A stretch of 64,000 nucleotides of DNA, from positions 1 through 64,000 of the forward strand of contig DASWCZ010000079.1 of the NCBI GenBank assembly GCA_036395755.1, read 5' to 3'. The number at the start of each line of letters is the position of its first letter. Position 1 is the stretch's first letter. Both the position numbers and the translations under genes were made by a program. The stretch is from Gp7-AA6 sp036395755 (lineage in GTDB: Bacteria; Acidobacteriota; Thermoanaerobaculia; UBA5066; Gp7-AA6). This document shows, in pieces, positions 15,552 to 24,759 of this stretch. A model generated the notes under the pieces. That model was not told where the DNA came from. It searched no databases and saw nothing but the letters and a program-made list of their open reading frames with translations.

Positions 15552-18200
15552 TTAAGGGAGGTCCTCGTCCAAGAACGGAGTGGGTTCCCCCATTCCTTTG
15601 GACTTGGGCCCAGGGTTCAGAGTCTGATCTCCGGTTCCGGGCAGCGCCGCCTGGGGCTCGTCGTCGTTCTCGTCCGGCTCGGCGAGCTTCGCGACGGCGA
15701 CGACGCGGTCCCCTTCGTCCAAGTTGATCAGCCGGACCCCCTGGGCGGCGCGGCCCGTCTCCCGGATGTCTTTGACCTTGATCCGGATCAGCATCCCGCT
15801 CTGCGTGATGAGAAGGAGCTGGTCGACGTCGGTGACCGACTTGATGCCGGCGACTGGACCGTTCTTTTCGGTGACCTTGATGTTGATCACGCCGGAGCCG
15901 CCGCGCGCCTGGAACCGGTACTCGGACGCCTCGGACCGTTTCCCGTATCCCTTCTCGGTCACCGTCAGAAGATGGCCGTGCTCCTCGACGACTTCCATCT
16001 CCACGACGTAGTCGCCGTCTTTCTTGAGAGCGATGCCCCAGACCCCCGTCGTGTCGCGGCCGGTCGGACGCACGTCGGTCTCCGCGAAGCGGATGCCCTG
16101 TCCGAGGTGGGTGCCGATGAAGATCTGGCGTGTTCCATCGGTGACGCGTACGGAGAGGAGCTCGTCCCCATCCTCGACGTTGATCGCGATGATCCCGCCG
16201 GAGCGGACGTTCGAGTACGCCGAGAGGGCGGTCTTCTTGACGAGCCCCTGTCGGGTCGCGAAGACGAGGTACTGGTCCTCCGGGAAGTCCTTCGTGGAGG
16301 CGAGCGCCACGACGCGCTCGTTCGGATCGAGGTTCAGCAGGTTGACGATCGCCTTACCGCGCGTGGCCGGGCCGAGCTGCGGGACCTCGTACACCTTGAT
16401 CCAGTGCATCCGGCCGCGCGAGGTGAACGCGAGTATGTAGGCGTGCGTCGAAGCGACGAAGAGGTGCTCGACCACGTCCTCTTCCTTCGTCGTCGCGCCG
16501 ATGCGGCCTTTGCCGCCGCGCCGCTGCGCGCGGTAGAGGGACAGGGGAGAGCGCTTGATGTAACCGCCGCGGGAGACCGTGATCACCATGTCCTCTTCGA
16601 CGATCAGGTCCTCGATGTCGATGTCCGACGCTTCCGCGATGATCTCGGTCCGGCGCTCGTCGCCGAAGAGTTTCTTCGCCTCCTGGAGCTCCTCGACGAT
16701 GATCTCCAGGACGAGATTCTCGGACCCGAGGATCTCGCGCAGCCTGGCGATGAGCGCGAGCACTTCCTGGAACTCGGCGACGATCTTTTCGCGCTCGAGT
16801 CCCGTCAGCCTCTGCAGGCGCATCTCGAGGATGGCCTGCGCCTGGACCTCGTCCAGCCGCATGACGTCCTCGCTCTTCTTTCCTTTCGCCGGCGTGTCGC
16901 CGAGCTTCACTCCAGTGAATTTCTCGAGGCCCGCGCGCGTCATCGAGACTTCCGAGATCAACCGTTCCTTCGCTTCCTTCGGGTCCTTCGATCCGCGGAT
17001 GATCTTGATGACGAGGTCGATGTTCGCGAGGGCCAGCGCGAGGCCGCGCAGAAGGTGCGCGCGCTCCTCCGCCTTCTTGAGGTCGAACTGGGTGCGCCTG
17101 ATGACCACCGACTTGCGGTGATCGATGAAGTGGCGCAGCAGGTCGGCGAGCGGGAGGATCTTCGGCTGGTTTTCGACGATCGCCAGGAAGATGATCCCGA
17201 AGGTCGACTGCATCGGGGTGAGCGCGTAGAGCTGGTTCAGGACGACCTGGGCGTTCTCCCCGCGCTTCAGCTCCACGACGACCCGGATTCCCTCGCGGCT
17301 CGACTCGTCGCGGAGGTCGGCGATCCCCTCGATCTTCTTTTCGTTGACGAGCTCGGCGATCCTCTCCACCAGCTTCGCCTTGTTGACCTGGTAGGGGATC
17401 TCGGTCAGGACGATCGATTCCTTTTCGCCGCGCGCCGCCTTTTCGATCACGGCCCGGGCGCGGACCTGCACGATGCCGCGGCCCGTTTTGTACGCGTCTC
17501 GAATCCCCTGGGCGCCGTGGATGAAACCGGCGGTGGGGAAGTCCGGGCCCTGCATCTTGCGCATCAGCTGCGAAAGCGAGGCGTCGGGGTGCCGGATGAG
17601 CTCGATCGTCGCGTCGACGACCTCGCCCAGGTTGTGCGGCGGGATATTCGTCGCCATGCCGACCGCGATGCCCGAAGATCCATTGACCAGAAGGTTGGGA
17701 AACTTGGCCGGCAACATCGTCGGCTCGACGAGCGAGCCGTCGTAGGTGGGCACCCAGTCGACGGTCTCCTTGTCGATGTCCTCGCCGATCAGCTCCGCCG
17801 CGAGCCGCGTCAGGCGAACTTCGGTGTAGCGCATGGCCGCTGCGTTGTCGCCGTCGACCGAGCCGAAGTTGCCCTGTCCGTCGACGAGCGGATAGCGCAT
17901 CGAGAAGTCCTGCGCCATCCGGACGATCGAGTCGTACACGGAGCCTTCGCCGTGGGGGTGGTACTTGCCGAGCACGTCTCCGACGATGCGGGCGGACTTC
18001 TTGTACGGCCGGTTGTGGAAGTTGCTCTGCTCCCACATGCCGTAGAGGCAGCGGCGGTGGACCGGCTTCAGCCCGTCGCGGACGTCGGGCAGCGCGCGGC
18101 CGATGATGACCGACATCGCATAGTCGAGGTAAGACCGGCGGACCTCGTCCTCGATCGTGACGGGGACTTTTTCTTCGGGGGTCAGGAGGTTCGGGCTCAT
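15552..18200 (-). CDS. gyrA: DNA gyrase subunit A
   Basis: The 882-residue breakage-reunion subunit of gyrase, which with GyrB introduces negative supercoils. The winged-helix region has KYHPHGEGSVYDSIVRMAQ and the catalytic tyrosine in NAAAMRYTEVRLTRLA. The GyrA box YRAQRRGGKGRIGA in the C-terminal propeller separates it from ParC. In the quinolone-determining region the residue matching E. coli Ser83 is glycine, while Asp87 is kept. The C terminus ends in an acidic tail. It is the last gene of the dnaA-dnaN-recF-gyrB-gyrA series and is separated from gyrB by a palindromic repeat. Confidence 0.98.
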   Translation of the reverse strand: MSPNLLTPEEKVPVTIEDEVRRSYLDYAMSVIIGRALPDVRDGLKPVHRRCLYGMWEQSNFHNRPYKKSARIVGDVLGKYHPHGEGSVYDSIVRMAQDFSMRYPLVDGQGNFGSVDGDNAAAMRYTEVRLTRLAAELIGEDIDKETVDWVPTYDGSLVEPTMLPAKFPNLLVNGSSGIAVGMATNIPPHNLGEVVDATIELIRHPDASLSQLMRKMQGPDFPTAGFIHGAQGIRDAYKTGRGIVQVRARAVIEKAARGEKESIVLTEIPYQVNKAKLVERIAELVNEKKIEGIADLRDESSREGIRVVVELKRGENAQVVLNQLYALTPMQSTFGIIFLAIVENQPKILPLADLLRHFIDHRKSVVIRRTQFDLKKAEERAHLLRGLALALANIDLVIKIIRGSKDPKEAKERLISEVSMTRAGLEKFTGVKLGDTPAKGKKSEDVMRLDEVQAQAILEMRLQRLTGLEREKIVAEFQEVLALIARLREILGSENLVLEIIVEELQEAKKLFGDERRTEIIAEASDIDIEDLIVEEDMVITVSRGGYIKRSPLSLYRAQRRGGKGRIGATTKEEDVVEHLFVASTHAYILAFTSRGRMHWIKVYEVPQLGPATRGKAIVNLLNLDPNERVVALASTKDFPEDQYLVFATRQGLVKKTALSAYSNVRSGGIIAINVEDGDELLSVRVTDGTRQIFIGTHLGQGIRFAETDVRPTGRDTTGVWGIALKKDGDYVVEMEVVEEHGHLLTVTEKGYGKRSEASEYRFQARGGSGVINIKVTEKNGPVAGIKSVTDVDQLLLITQSGMLIRIKVKDIRETGRAAQGVRLINLDEGDRVVAVAKLAEPDENDDEPQAALPGTGDQTLNPGPKSKGMGEPTPFLDEDLP

Positions 18201-18218
18201 TTATTCACGGACCCCGCA

Positions 18219-18288
18219 GTCATTCCGAGGAGCGCAGCGACGAGGAATCTCCTCGGCGCAAGAGATCCCTCGCCGCGCTCGGGATGAC
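18219..18288 (-). repeat. GTCATTCCGAG palindromic repeat, copy 3
   Basis: GTCATTCCGAG at 18219-18229 and CTCGGGATGAC at 18278-18288, within the 96-base gyrB-gyrA gap. An inner CGAGGAATCTCCTCG pair is also present. Confidence 0.9.
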
Positions 18289-18296
18289 CCTTCGGG

Positions 18297-20717
18297 TCAA
18301 ATATCCAGGTTCCTCACGTTCAACGCATTCTTTTCGATGAAGTCGCGGCGCGGCTCGACCGCGTCGCCCATCAGGATGGAAAACACCCCGTCGGCCTCGA
18401 CGATGTCTTCGATCGCGACCTGAAGAAGCCGCCGAGTCTCGGGGTTCATCGTCGTTTGCCAGAGCTGCTCGGGGTTCATCTCGCCCAGACCCTTGTATCG
18501 GTTGATGACGAGCCCCTTCTTGGCCGACTCGTAGATCGCGTCGACGACGGCCGGCAGCGTCTGGTGCCTCTCGGTTTCTCCGTTGCGCGCAACGGCGTAG
18601 GGGCCGTCCAGGAAGCCGCCGATCGCCTTGGCCGCCTCCCGGATCCTCTTCATTTCGTAGGAGGAGACGAACTCGGCGTCGATGCGCGCCGCGCGGGGCA
18701 CGCCGTTGACCCGGCGGACCAGCTCGAGTGCCCAGGCCGAGTGCTCCTCGTCGGGAACGACCTCCGCCTTTTCGAAGTCGAATGCCCGCACGGCTTTGGC
18801 CAGGTCGTCGACCTTCTTCTTGTCCGAAAAATCGCTCTTCGACAGCATCCCGCGTTCGAGCAGCGCGCGAACCAGCGGTTCGGAAATTCCACGCTTGTCG
18901 AGCTTCGCCGCGTGGCCGCGGTACTCCTCCATCTTCTCGAGAAGAGCGACGAGCTTCGCGCCCGCAGCGGCGGCCCCGGTCATCTCAGAAGTCAACGAAC
19001 GATCGTCCCCGATCCGCGCGAGAAGGAACTTCGACATCTCCTTCTCGTCCTTCAGGTATGTCTCCTTCTTGCCCTCGGCGACCTTGAAGAGAGGCGGCTG
19101 CGCGATGTAGAGGAAACCCTTGTCGATGACAGACTGCATGTGGCGGTAGAAGAACGTCAGGAGCAGCGTCCGGATGTGTGAGCCGTCCACGTCCGCGTCG
19201 GTCATCACGATGACCTTGTGGTAACGGACCTTCCCGGCGTCGAAGTCCTGGGCGATCCCGGTGCCGAGCGCGGTGATCAGCGTGCGGATCTCGGCGGACG
19301 CCAGCATCTTGTCCAGCCGCGCCTTCTCGACGTTCAGGATCTTCCCGCGAAGCGGGAGGATGGCCTGGAACTTGCGGTCTCGCCCCTGCTTCGCGCTGCC
19401 GCCCGCGCTGTCGCCTTCCACGATGAAGAGCTCCGAGAACGCCGGGTCTTTTTCCTGGCAGTCGGCGAGCTTCCCGGGCAGCGATCCGGAGTCGAGGGCG
19501 CCCTTTCGACGCACGAGCTCGCGGGCCTTTCGCGCGGCCTCGCGTGCCCGCGCCGACTCGACGATTTTCTCGACGATCCGCCGGGCGATGCGGGGATTCT
19601 CCTCGAGGTGGGAGCCGAGTTTCTCGTAGACGACCTGCTGGACCCAGGTCTTGACCTCGGAGGAGACGAGCTTGTCCTTCGTCTGCGAGGAGAACTTGGG
19701 GTCCTTGACCTTGACCGCCACCACGGCGGTCAGCCCCTCGCGGCAGTCGTCGCCGGAGAGATTCGTTTCCTTCAGCGACTTCGTCAGCCCGTTCTGCTCG
19801 GCGTAGCGCTGGAGCGCTCGTGTCAAGGCGGTCTTGAACCCCTCGAGGTGCGTCCCGCCGTCCCGGTTGTTGATCGTGTTCGTGAACGTGAAGAGTGTCT
19901 CGGTGTACCCCTCGTTCCACTGGAGCGCCACCTCGACTTTCTCCTTATCCGAATCGCGCTTGGGGTCCCCGGCGCCCCCCTTCACGTCCTGGAAGTAGAT
20001 GACCTTGTCGTGGATCGGCTGCTTCGTCTTGTTCAGGAGCTCGACGAACGACCGGATGCCCCCCTCGTACGCGAAATCGTGCTTCTTGTCGGTCCGCTCG
20101 TCGTGGATCGCGATCGCGACGCCCGGGTTCAGGAACGAGAGCTCGCGCAACCGCTGCGAGAGGCTGTCGAAGTGGAACTCGCTGACCGAGAAGATCTGGG
20201 GGTCGGGCCAGAACGTGATTCGAGTTCCGGTCTTGCGCGAAGTGCCGGTCGTGCGGATCGGCGCGGTCGGGATGCCGCGCTCGTAGCTCTGAACCCACAC
20301 CTTCCCCTCGCGGCGCACCTCGACGTCCAGCCGCTTCGAGAGCGCGTTGACGACCGAGACGCCGACGCCGTGGAGCCCGCCCGAGACCTTGTAGGAGTTG
20401 TCGTCGAACTTCCCGCCCGAGTGGAGGTCGGTCAGGATGATCTCGAGCGTTTCGCGCTTGTGCTCCTTGTGCATCCCGACGGGAATGCCGCGGCCGTTGT
20501 CCTCGACCGTCACGGAGTTGTCCGCGTGGATCGTCACCGACACGCGGTCCGCGTGCCCGACCTGCGCCTCGTCGATCGAGTTGTCGACGAGCTCGAAGAC
20601 CATGTGGTGAAGCCCGGAGAGGTCGTCGGTATCGCCGATGTACATCCCGGGCCGCTTGCGAACGGCTTCGAGCCCTTTCAGGAGCTTGATCGAGTCGGTG
20701 GTGTAGGCGGTGCTCAT
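18297..20717 (-). CDS. gyrB: DNA gyrase subunit B
   Basis: The 806-residue ATPase subunit of gyrase. The GHKL ATPase is seen in ELVDNSIDEAQVGHADR, VEDNGRGIPVGMH and SGGLHGVGVSVVNALS, the transducer in NTINNRDGGTHLEGFKTALT, and the TOPRIM in FIVEGDSAGGSAKQGRDR with the metal motif DADVDGSHIRTLLLT. The length and the extra segment between TOPRIM and tail match the long Gram-negative form. The C terminus has the usual RYKGLGEMNPEQLWQTTMNP. It begins four bases after the recF stop, consistent with one transcript. Confidence 0.98.
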   Translation of the reverse strand: MSTAYTTDSIKLLKGLEAVRKRPGMYIGDTDDLSGLHHMVFELVDNSIDEAQVGHADRVSVTIHADNSVTVEDNGRGIPVGMHKEHKRETLEIILTDLHSGGKFDDNSYKVSGGLHGVGVSVVNALSKRLDVEVRREGKVWVQSYERGIPTAPIRTTGTSRKTGTRITFWPDPQIFSVSEFHFDSLSQRLRELSFLNPGVAIAIHDERTDKKHDFAYEGGIRSFVELLNKTKQPIHDKVIYFQDVKGGAGDPKRDSDKEKVEVALQWNEGYTETLFTFTNTINNRDGGTHLEGFKTALTRALQRYAEQNGLTKSLKETNLSGDDCREGLTAVVAVKVKDPKFSSQTKDKLVSSEVKTWVQQVVYEKLGSHLEENPRIARRIVEKIVESARAREAARKARELVRRKGALDSGSLPGKLADCQEKDPAFSELFIVEGDSAGGSAKQGRDRKFQAILPLRGKILNVEKARLDKMLASAEIRTLITALGTGIAQDFDAGKVRYHKVIVMTDADVDGSHIRTLLLTFFYRHMQSVIDKGFLYIAQPPLFKVAEGKKETYLKDEKEMSKFLLARIGDDRSLTSEMTGAAAAGAKLVALLEKMEEYRGHAAKLDKRGISEPLVRALLERGMLSKSDFSDKKKVDDLAKAVRAFDFEKAEVVPDEEHSAWALELVRRVNGVPRAARIDAEFVSSYEMKRIREAAKAIGGFLDGPYAVARNGETERHQTLPAVVDAIYESAKKGLVINRYKGLGEMNPEQLWQTTMNPETRRLLQVAIEDIVEADGVFSILMGDAVEPRRDFIEKNALNVRNLDI

Positions 20718-20721
20718 CGCG

Positions 20722-21831
20722 TCAGATCCCGTTCAATGCGGTCGCGCGCGCGTCGTCAACCGTCGTCCGGCCTCCGGTCATCCGAAGGACCGTCGCCGGC
20801 ACGGCGCGGAAGCGGGAGACGTCGGAGGCCGTCGTCAGGACGACCGTGGTCCCTTCCGGCAGGCCGGCGAAGAACCGGTCGAGCGATCTCGCGGAGAGTC
20901 CCGCGTCGAAGTCGTCCACCCCGAAGACGGGAGCCTCGCCGGCGGCGTCCTTGACGACCCGCCACTCGGCGAGCTTTGCAAGGGTGACCAGCCGGTGGAC
21001 TTCGCCCGCCGACGCCCGGCCTTCCAGGGGTCGGCCGTCGCGGCTCCAAAGCAGGTCGTCCCGGTGCGGGCCGGCTAAGGTTCGGCCCCTCAAACGCTCG
21101 ATCGGAAGCATCTTTTCCAGGGTCTCCAACAGATCCGAACTTTCTCCAGGTAAATAACTTACCGAGACGCCGGCATATTCCTTTCCGGCCCCTTTCGCGA
21201 GCTCCGAAAAGACCGCCGAAAACGCGGCGAGCCCCTCCCGCCGATGCCGCCGAACCGCCTCTCCCGCCCGAGCGAGCTCCTCGGTCCAGGCCTCGAGCTC
21301 CGAAGGAGAGCCGCGCCCCCTCCGTCCCTCCCGGATCCCGTTCAAGAGCGCGTTCCTTTCCTTGAGGGCCCGGTCGTAGGCCGCCAGGTCGGCCCCCGCC
21401 GCCGGCCGATACCCGAGAACCAGCCGGTCAAGAAAGCGCCGCCGGGCTTCCGGCGGACCCGCGACGAGGGCGCGGTGCTCCGGCGCGAGGAACACGGCCG
21501 GGGCGAGAGCGGACGCCTCGCGGAAGGAGATCTCCTTTCCACTCCGGCGGAACCGGCGCCCCGTACTGGAGGACCACTCGACGGAGAGGTCCTCGGTTGC
21601 GAACCCGCGCCGCAGTTTTCCCTCGATCGCGAAGCTCTCGCCCTCGGCGGACATGTCGGCCGGGCTCGCGCGCCGAAAAGAGCGCTGGCCGCATACGAGC
21701 GCGACCGCCTCCAGGAGGTTCGTCTTCCCTTGCCCGTTCTCGCCGACGACGAGGTTCCAGCCGGGGCCAAAGGAGACGACGTCGGGGGAGAGGTTGCGGA
21801 AACCGCGGGTGATCAGCTCGAGGAGGCGCAA
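20722..21831 (-). CDS. recF: DNA replication and repair protein RecF
   Basis: A 369-residue SMC-like ABC ATPase that helps load RecA at single-strand gaps. The Walker A is VVGENGQGKTNLLEAVALV, the signature region ASAGEVHRLVTLAKLAEW and the Walker B FGVDDFDAGLSARSLDR, although the usual LLLDD is replaced by a shorter hydrophobic run. The N-terminal LITRGFRNLSPDVVSFGPG is typical. It lies between dnaN and gyrB in the conserved origin order. Confidence 0.95.
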   Translation of the reverse strand: MRLLELITRGFRNLSPDVVSFGPGWNLVVGENGQGKTNLLEAVALVCGQRSFRRASPADMSAEGESFAIEGKLRRGFATEDLSVEWSSSTGRRFRRSGKEISFREASALAPAVFLAPEHRALVAGPPEARRRFLDRLVLGYRPAAGADLAAYDRALKERNALLNGIREGRRGRGSPSELEAWTEELARAGEAVRRHRREGLAAFSAVFSELAKGAGKEYAGVSVSYLPGESSDLLETLEKMLPIERLRGRTLAGPHRDDLLWSRDGRPLEGRASAGEVHRLVTLAKLAEWRVVKDAAGEAPVFGVDDFDAGLSARSLDRFFAGLPEGTTVVLTTASDVSRFRAVPATVLRMTGGRTTVDDARATALNGI

Positions 21832-21865
21832 GATCGTTTCCGGTCGGACGACTGCGGAAGATCCC

Positions 21866-22978
21866 TCACAGCCGCATCGGCATGACGACGTACAGGTATC
21901 GCGACGCGCCGTCGATCCCGCCCTCGGGGGAGCAGAGGCACTGCGTGTTTTCGTCTTTCAGCTCCAGCCTTACGTTCTCGGTCTCCGCCTCGTCGAAGAA
22001 GTCGAGAAGGTATTGCGCGTTCAGCCCGATCGACAGCGGCTCTCCGTCGTATCGCACGTCGAGCGTCTCGTTTCCCTCTCCGAGCTCCTGGCTCGCGGAC
22101 GCGACCGTCAGGAGGTCCTTCTCGAACGAGAGGCGTACTCCGCGCGCCCTCTCCGGAGAAAACAGGGCGACGCGCCGAATCGCGGACTGGCAGACGAGTC
22201 GCGGGACGATCGCGACCTTGTCGTTTCCCTTTCCGAGGATCTTTTCGTAGTCGGGGAAGTTGACATCCAAGAGCCGCGCGATCAATTGCCGGCTGCCGAC
22301 GCGGAAAAGGAGATGGTTTTCCGAATGCCGGATCTCGAGATCGCCGGCTTCGCCCGCGTCCATCTTGAGGATCTCAGTCAGCGCCTTCTTGGGGATGAGG
22401 ACGTTCGGGAGCGTTCCCTTTCCGTTCTCCCGCGCGAAATTGACGAGGGCCAGGCGGTGCCCGTCGGTTGCGACGAGCTCGAACTCCTTCCCTTTTTCCT
22501 TCAAGAGAGCGCCCATCAGCTGGAAGCGCGTCTCCTCCGAGGAGACGGCATACAAGACCTTACGGGTCAGTCGTTTCCAGGCCTCGAGAGGAAAGGTCAT
22601 CCCCCCCTTTCCCTCGACTTTCGGGACCGTCGGATAGTCCTCCGCGGGCTGCGCGACGAGCCGGAAGCTCGACCGCTCGCACGTCACGCCCAGGTAGTGG
22701 TTCTCCATCAGCTTTAAGCGGACGTCCGCCTCCGGAAGGTTGCGGATCAGATCGAACAGTTTGCGCGCGGGAACCGTCACGGCGCCCGGACGCGATACCC
22801 GCGCCTGCGCCGAAGAGAGCAACGTCAGGTCGAGATCGGTCGATGTGAGATCCAGGTGCCCGTCGGACGCTTTCAAGAGAATGTTGGAGAGAATCGGAAT
22901 GGTGTTTTTCCTCTCGACGACGCCCTGCATGAGCGCAAGCTCGTTCAGAAAATCGCCCCGCTTGAGCGTCAATTCCAT
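21866..22978 (-). CDS. dnaN: DNA polymerase III beta sliding clamp
   Basis: The 370-residue processivity clamp that encircles DNA. Three clamp domains can be followed from MELTLKRGDFLNELALMQGV and ERKNTIPILSNILLKA to the C-terminal QYLLDFFDEAETENVRLEL and RYLYVVMPMRL; the MPMRL end forms part of the hydrophobic peptide-binding groove. The ATG at 22978 has GGAGGTGG about 10 bases upstream, a strong ribosome site. It follows dnaA on the same strand after a 240-base gap. Confidence 0.97.
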   Translation of the reverse strand: MELTLKRGDFLNELALMQGVVERKNTIPILSNILLKASDGHLDLTSTDLDLTLLSSAQARVSRPGAVTVPARKLFDLIRNLPEADVRLKLMENHYLGVTCERSSFRLVAQPAEDYPTVPKVEGKGGMTFPLEAWKRLTRKVLYAVSSEETRFQLMGALLKEKGKEFELVATDGHRLALVNFARENGKGTLPNVLIPKKALTEILKMDAGEAGDLEIRHSENHLLFRVGSRQLIARLLDVNFPDYEKILGKGNDKVAIVPRLVCQSAIRRVALFSPERARGVRLSFEKDLLTVASASQELGEGNETLDVRYDGEPLSIGLNAQYLLDFFDEAETENVRLELKDENTQCLCSPEGGIDGASRYLYVVMPMRL

Positions 22979-23218
22979 TGGGGGAATCCACCTCCGAATT
23001 GGAGAAAAAGTCTATCACATGTAGTTGTCGTAATAGGACTGTGCAGGAACGGCGCGACCTAGAAAAAAGGCAGGAAAAACGGGGCTGAAATGCTCGTCGC
23101 GCCTCCGCGAACGGCTGTGCGCCTGAGCGGAAACTTTGCCGAGCGGGGACGAACGAAGCGCGCTCGAAAGGATGTGGAAAAGCGCAAAGAGGAAGAACGG
23201 TCCGAAGACGCGAGCCGG
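22979..23218. other. dnaA-dnaN intergenic region with DnaA box
   Basis: A 240-base gap. On the minus strand 23181-23173 reads TTTTCCACA, a full match to the DnaA box consensus TTWTNCACA. A short AT-rich patch lies at about 23005-23040 and the dnaN ribosome site at 22989-22999. It may be part of the origin, since some bacteria place oriC between dnaA and dnaN. No gene was seen. Confidence 0.5.
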
Positions 23219-24538
23219 CTAGCGGTACGGCTGCTGGAAGCCCTCGATCACTTTGCGGAAATCCGGATCGTCCTCCACCAACTTCTCGATCTTCTCGACG
23301 GAGTGCATGACCGTCGAATGGTGCTTGTCGTTGAACAGTCTTCCGATCTCCGGATACGAGAGGCCGGTCAGTCGCCGACAGAGATACATCGCGACCTGTC
23401 GCGGAAAAGCGATCGGTTTCGCGTTGGTCTTCGCCTTCAGATCCGACACGCGCAACCCGTAGTGCGACGCCACGGTTTTGATGATTTCCGAGGGAATTGC
23501 CCGGTTTTCGTCGCGTCCAAGGATGTCGCGGAGGGTTTCGCGCGCGAGCTCGATCGAAACCGGCTTTCCGGTCAGCGAGGAGAAGGCCAGGACGCGGTTC
23601 AGCCGCCCCTCGAGCTCCCGGACGTTCGACCGGACCGTTCCGGCGATGAAGAGCGCGACGTCGTTCGGGATCTCCGCTTTCTCCGCCGCGGCCTTCTTCC
23701 GGATGATCGCCACCTTCATCTCGAGATCCGGAGGCTGGATGTCGGCGATCAGGCCCCACTCGAACCGGGAGCGGAGGCGTTCTTCGAGCGTCGGAATCTC
23801 TTTCGGAAGCGCGTCGGACGTCACCACGATCTGCTTCTGCGCATCGTGGAGCGCGTTGAAGGTGTGGAAAAACTCTTCCTGCGTCGAGTCCTTGCCCGCG
23901 ATGAACTGGATGTCGTCCATCAGGAGCACGTCGAGCTCGCGGTAACGGCTCTTGAACTCGTGCATCTTCTCGAACCGCAGCGCGTTGATCAGCTCGTTCA
24001 AGAATCGTTCCGCCGACAGGTACATCACCCGCAAGCCCGGCGATTTCCGGACGACCTCATGGGCGATCGCGTGAACGAGGTGAGTCTTGCCGAGCCCGAC
24101 GCCGCCGTAGAGAAAGAGCGGGTTGTACGAGCGCGAGGGGGATTCGGCGACGGCGCGCGCCGCAGCGTGGGCGAACTGATTCGAGGAGCCGACAACGAAA
24201 CTGTCGAAGGTGAAGCGCGGATTCAGGACCAGGCCGCGCGGCTCCCGAACGGCCGGGGCGGGCGCCGGCGGCGGAGGGATGTCGATCGCCGCGGCCTGGA
24301 AGCGGAAATCGAGCTCCGGGAACCCGGCGGCCGCCGCTTCCCGCTTGAGGAGGTCTCCGTGGCGTCCGCGGATCCAGTCGGCGAAGACGGGGCTCGGAAC
24401 CGAAACGGTCAGCGCCGCCCGGGAATCGCCGGCGGGCTCGAAGGAGACCTGCCGGGTCGGGGCGAACCACGTCTTCAGTTCTTTCGGGTCGAGCTTCCCC
24501 TCGAGATTCCTGACGATTGAAGACCAGATCTCGGTCAT
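23219..24538 (-). CDS. dnaA: Chromosomal replication initiator DnaA
   Basis: A 439-residue AAA+ initiator that binds DnaA boxes and opens oriC. Domain I begins MTEIWSSIVRNLEGKLDPKE. The linker is short and Pro/Ala-rich (PPPPAPAPAV). The AAA+ core has LFLYGGVGLGKTHLVHAIA (Walker A), DVLLMDDIQFIAGKDSTQEE (Walker B) and the arginine-finger region LRSRFEWGLIADIQPPD. Domain IV ends with PRQVAMYLCRRLTGLSYPEI and the signature NDKHHSTVMHSVEKI. It is the first gene of the leftward replication cluster and divergent from rpmH. Confidence 0.98.
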   Translation of the reverse strand: MTEIWSSIVRNLEGKLDPKELKTWFAPTRQVSFEPAGDSRAALTVSVPSPVFADWIRGRHGDLLKREAAAAGFPELDFRFQAAAIDIPPPPAPAPAVREPRGLVLNPRFTFDSFVVGSSNQFAHAAARAVAESPSRSYNPLFLYGGVGLGKTHLVHAIAHEVVRKSPGLRVMYLSAERFLNELINALRFEKMHEFKSRYRELDVLLMDDIQFIAGKDSTQEEFFHTFNALHDAQKQIVVTSDALPKEIPTLEERLRSRFEWGLIADIQPPDLEMKVAIIRKKAAAEKAEIPNDVALFIAGTVRSNVRELEGRLNRVLAFSSLTGKPVSIELARETLRDILGRDENRAIPSEIIKTVASHYGLRVSDLKAKTNAKPIAFPRQVAMYLCRRLTGLSYPEIGRLFNDKHHSTVMHSVEKIEKLVEDDPDFRKVIEGFQQPYR

Positions 24539-24655
24539 TGCCGACCCCGGTTTTCCGCAAGTTTTTCCGCAGCTGTGGAAAGTCCCATCTGCGTGCCGCC
24601 GCCGTGGAAGGGGGCGGAGTATATACCCCGGCTGCCGGCCGCCCGGACACTCAGC

Positions 24656-24688
24656 GGGGACAGGTCCTGCGGACCTGCGCCCGCCACC
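24656..24688 (+). repeat. GGGGACAG...CCGCCACC element near the origin
   Basis: Begins GGGGACAGGTCCTGCGGACC and ends CTGCGCCCGCCACC. It is nearly the same as the copy at 9322-9355 and sits inside the dnaA-rpmH gap. Confidence 0.8.
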
Positions 24689-24718
24689 GGACGACGCCGC
24701 AAAGGGGGCCCGCGCGGC

Positions 24719-24747
24719 TTGACTTATCGCACCGCCGCACCTAGCAT
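24719..24747 (+). promoter_or_regulatory. rpmH promoter
   Basis: TTGACT (24719-24724), a 17-base spacer, TAGCAT (24742-24747). Transcription should begin near 24754, only about six bases before the rpmH ATG, and no ribosome site is present. Confidence 0.65.
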
Positions 24748-24759
24748 GGCCCGTTTTTT

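Larger units (their letters stand above)
24539..24759. other. dnaA-rpmH divergent intergenic region, candidate oriC
   Basis: A 221-base region between the two replication arms. Next to dnaA it holds three one-mismatch DnaA boxes: TTTTCCGCA at 24551-24559 and at 24563-24571, and TGTGGAAAG (inverse) at 24574-24582. A TATACT (minus strand, 24634-24629) could be the dnaA -10. A GGGGACAG repeat follows at 24656-24688, then the rpmH promoter. The position fits the classic rpmH-dnaA origin, but the box cluster is modest and there is little AT-rich DNA for unwinding. Confidence 0.5.

Noticed and set aside
15972..18287. A 771-codon open frame on the plus strand opposite gyrA
   Set aside because: Complete overlap with a certain gene and low-complexity charged composition; no domain seen.
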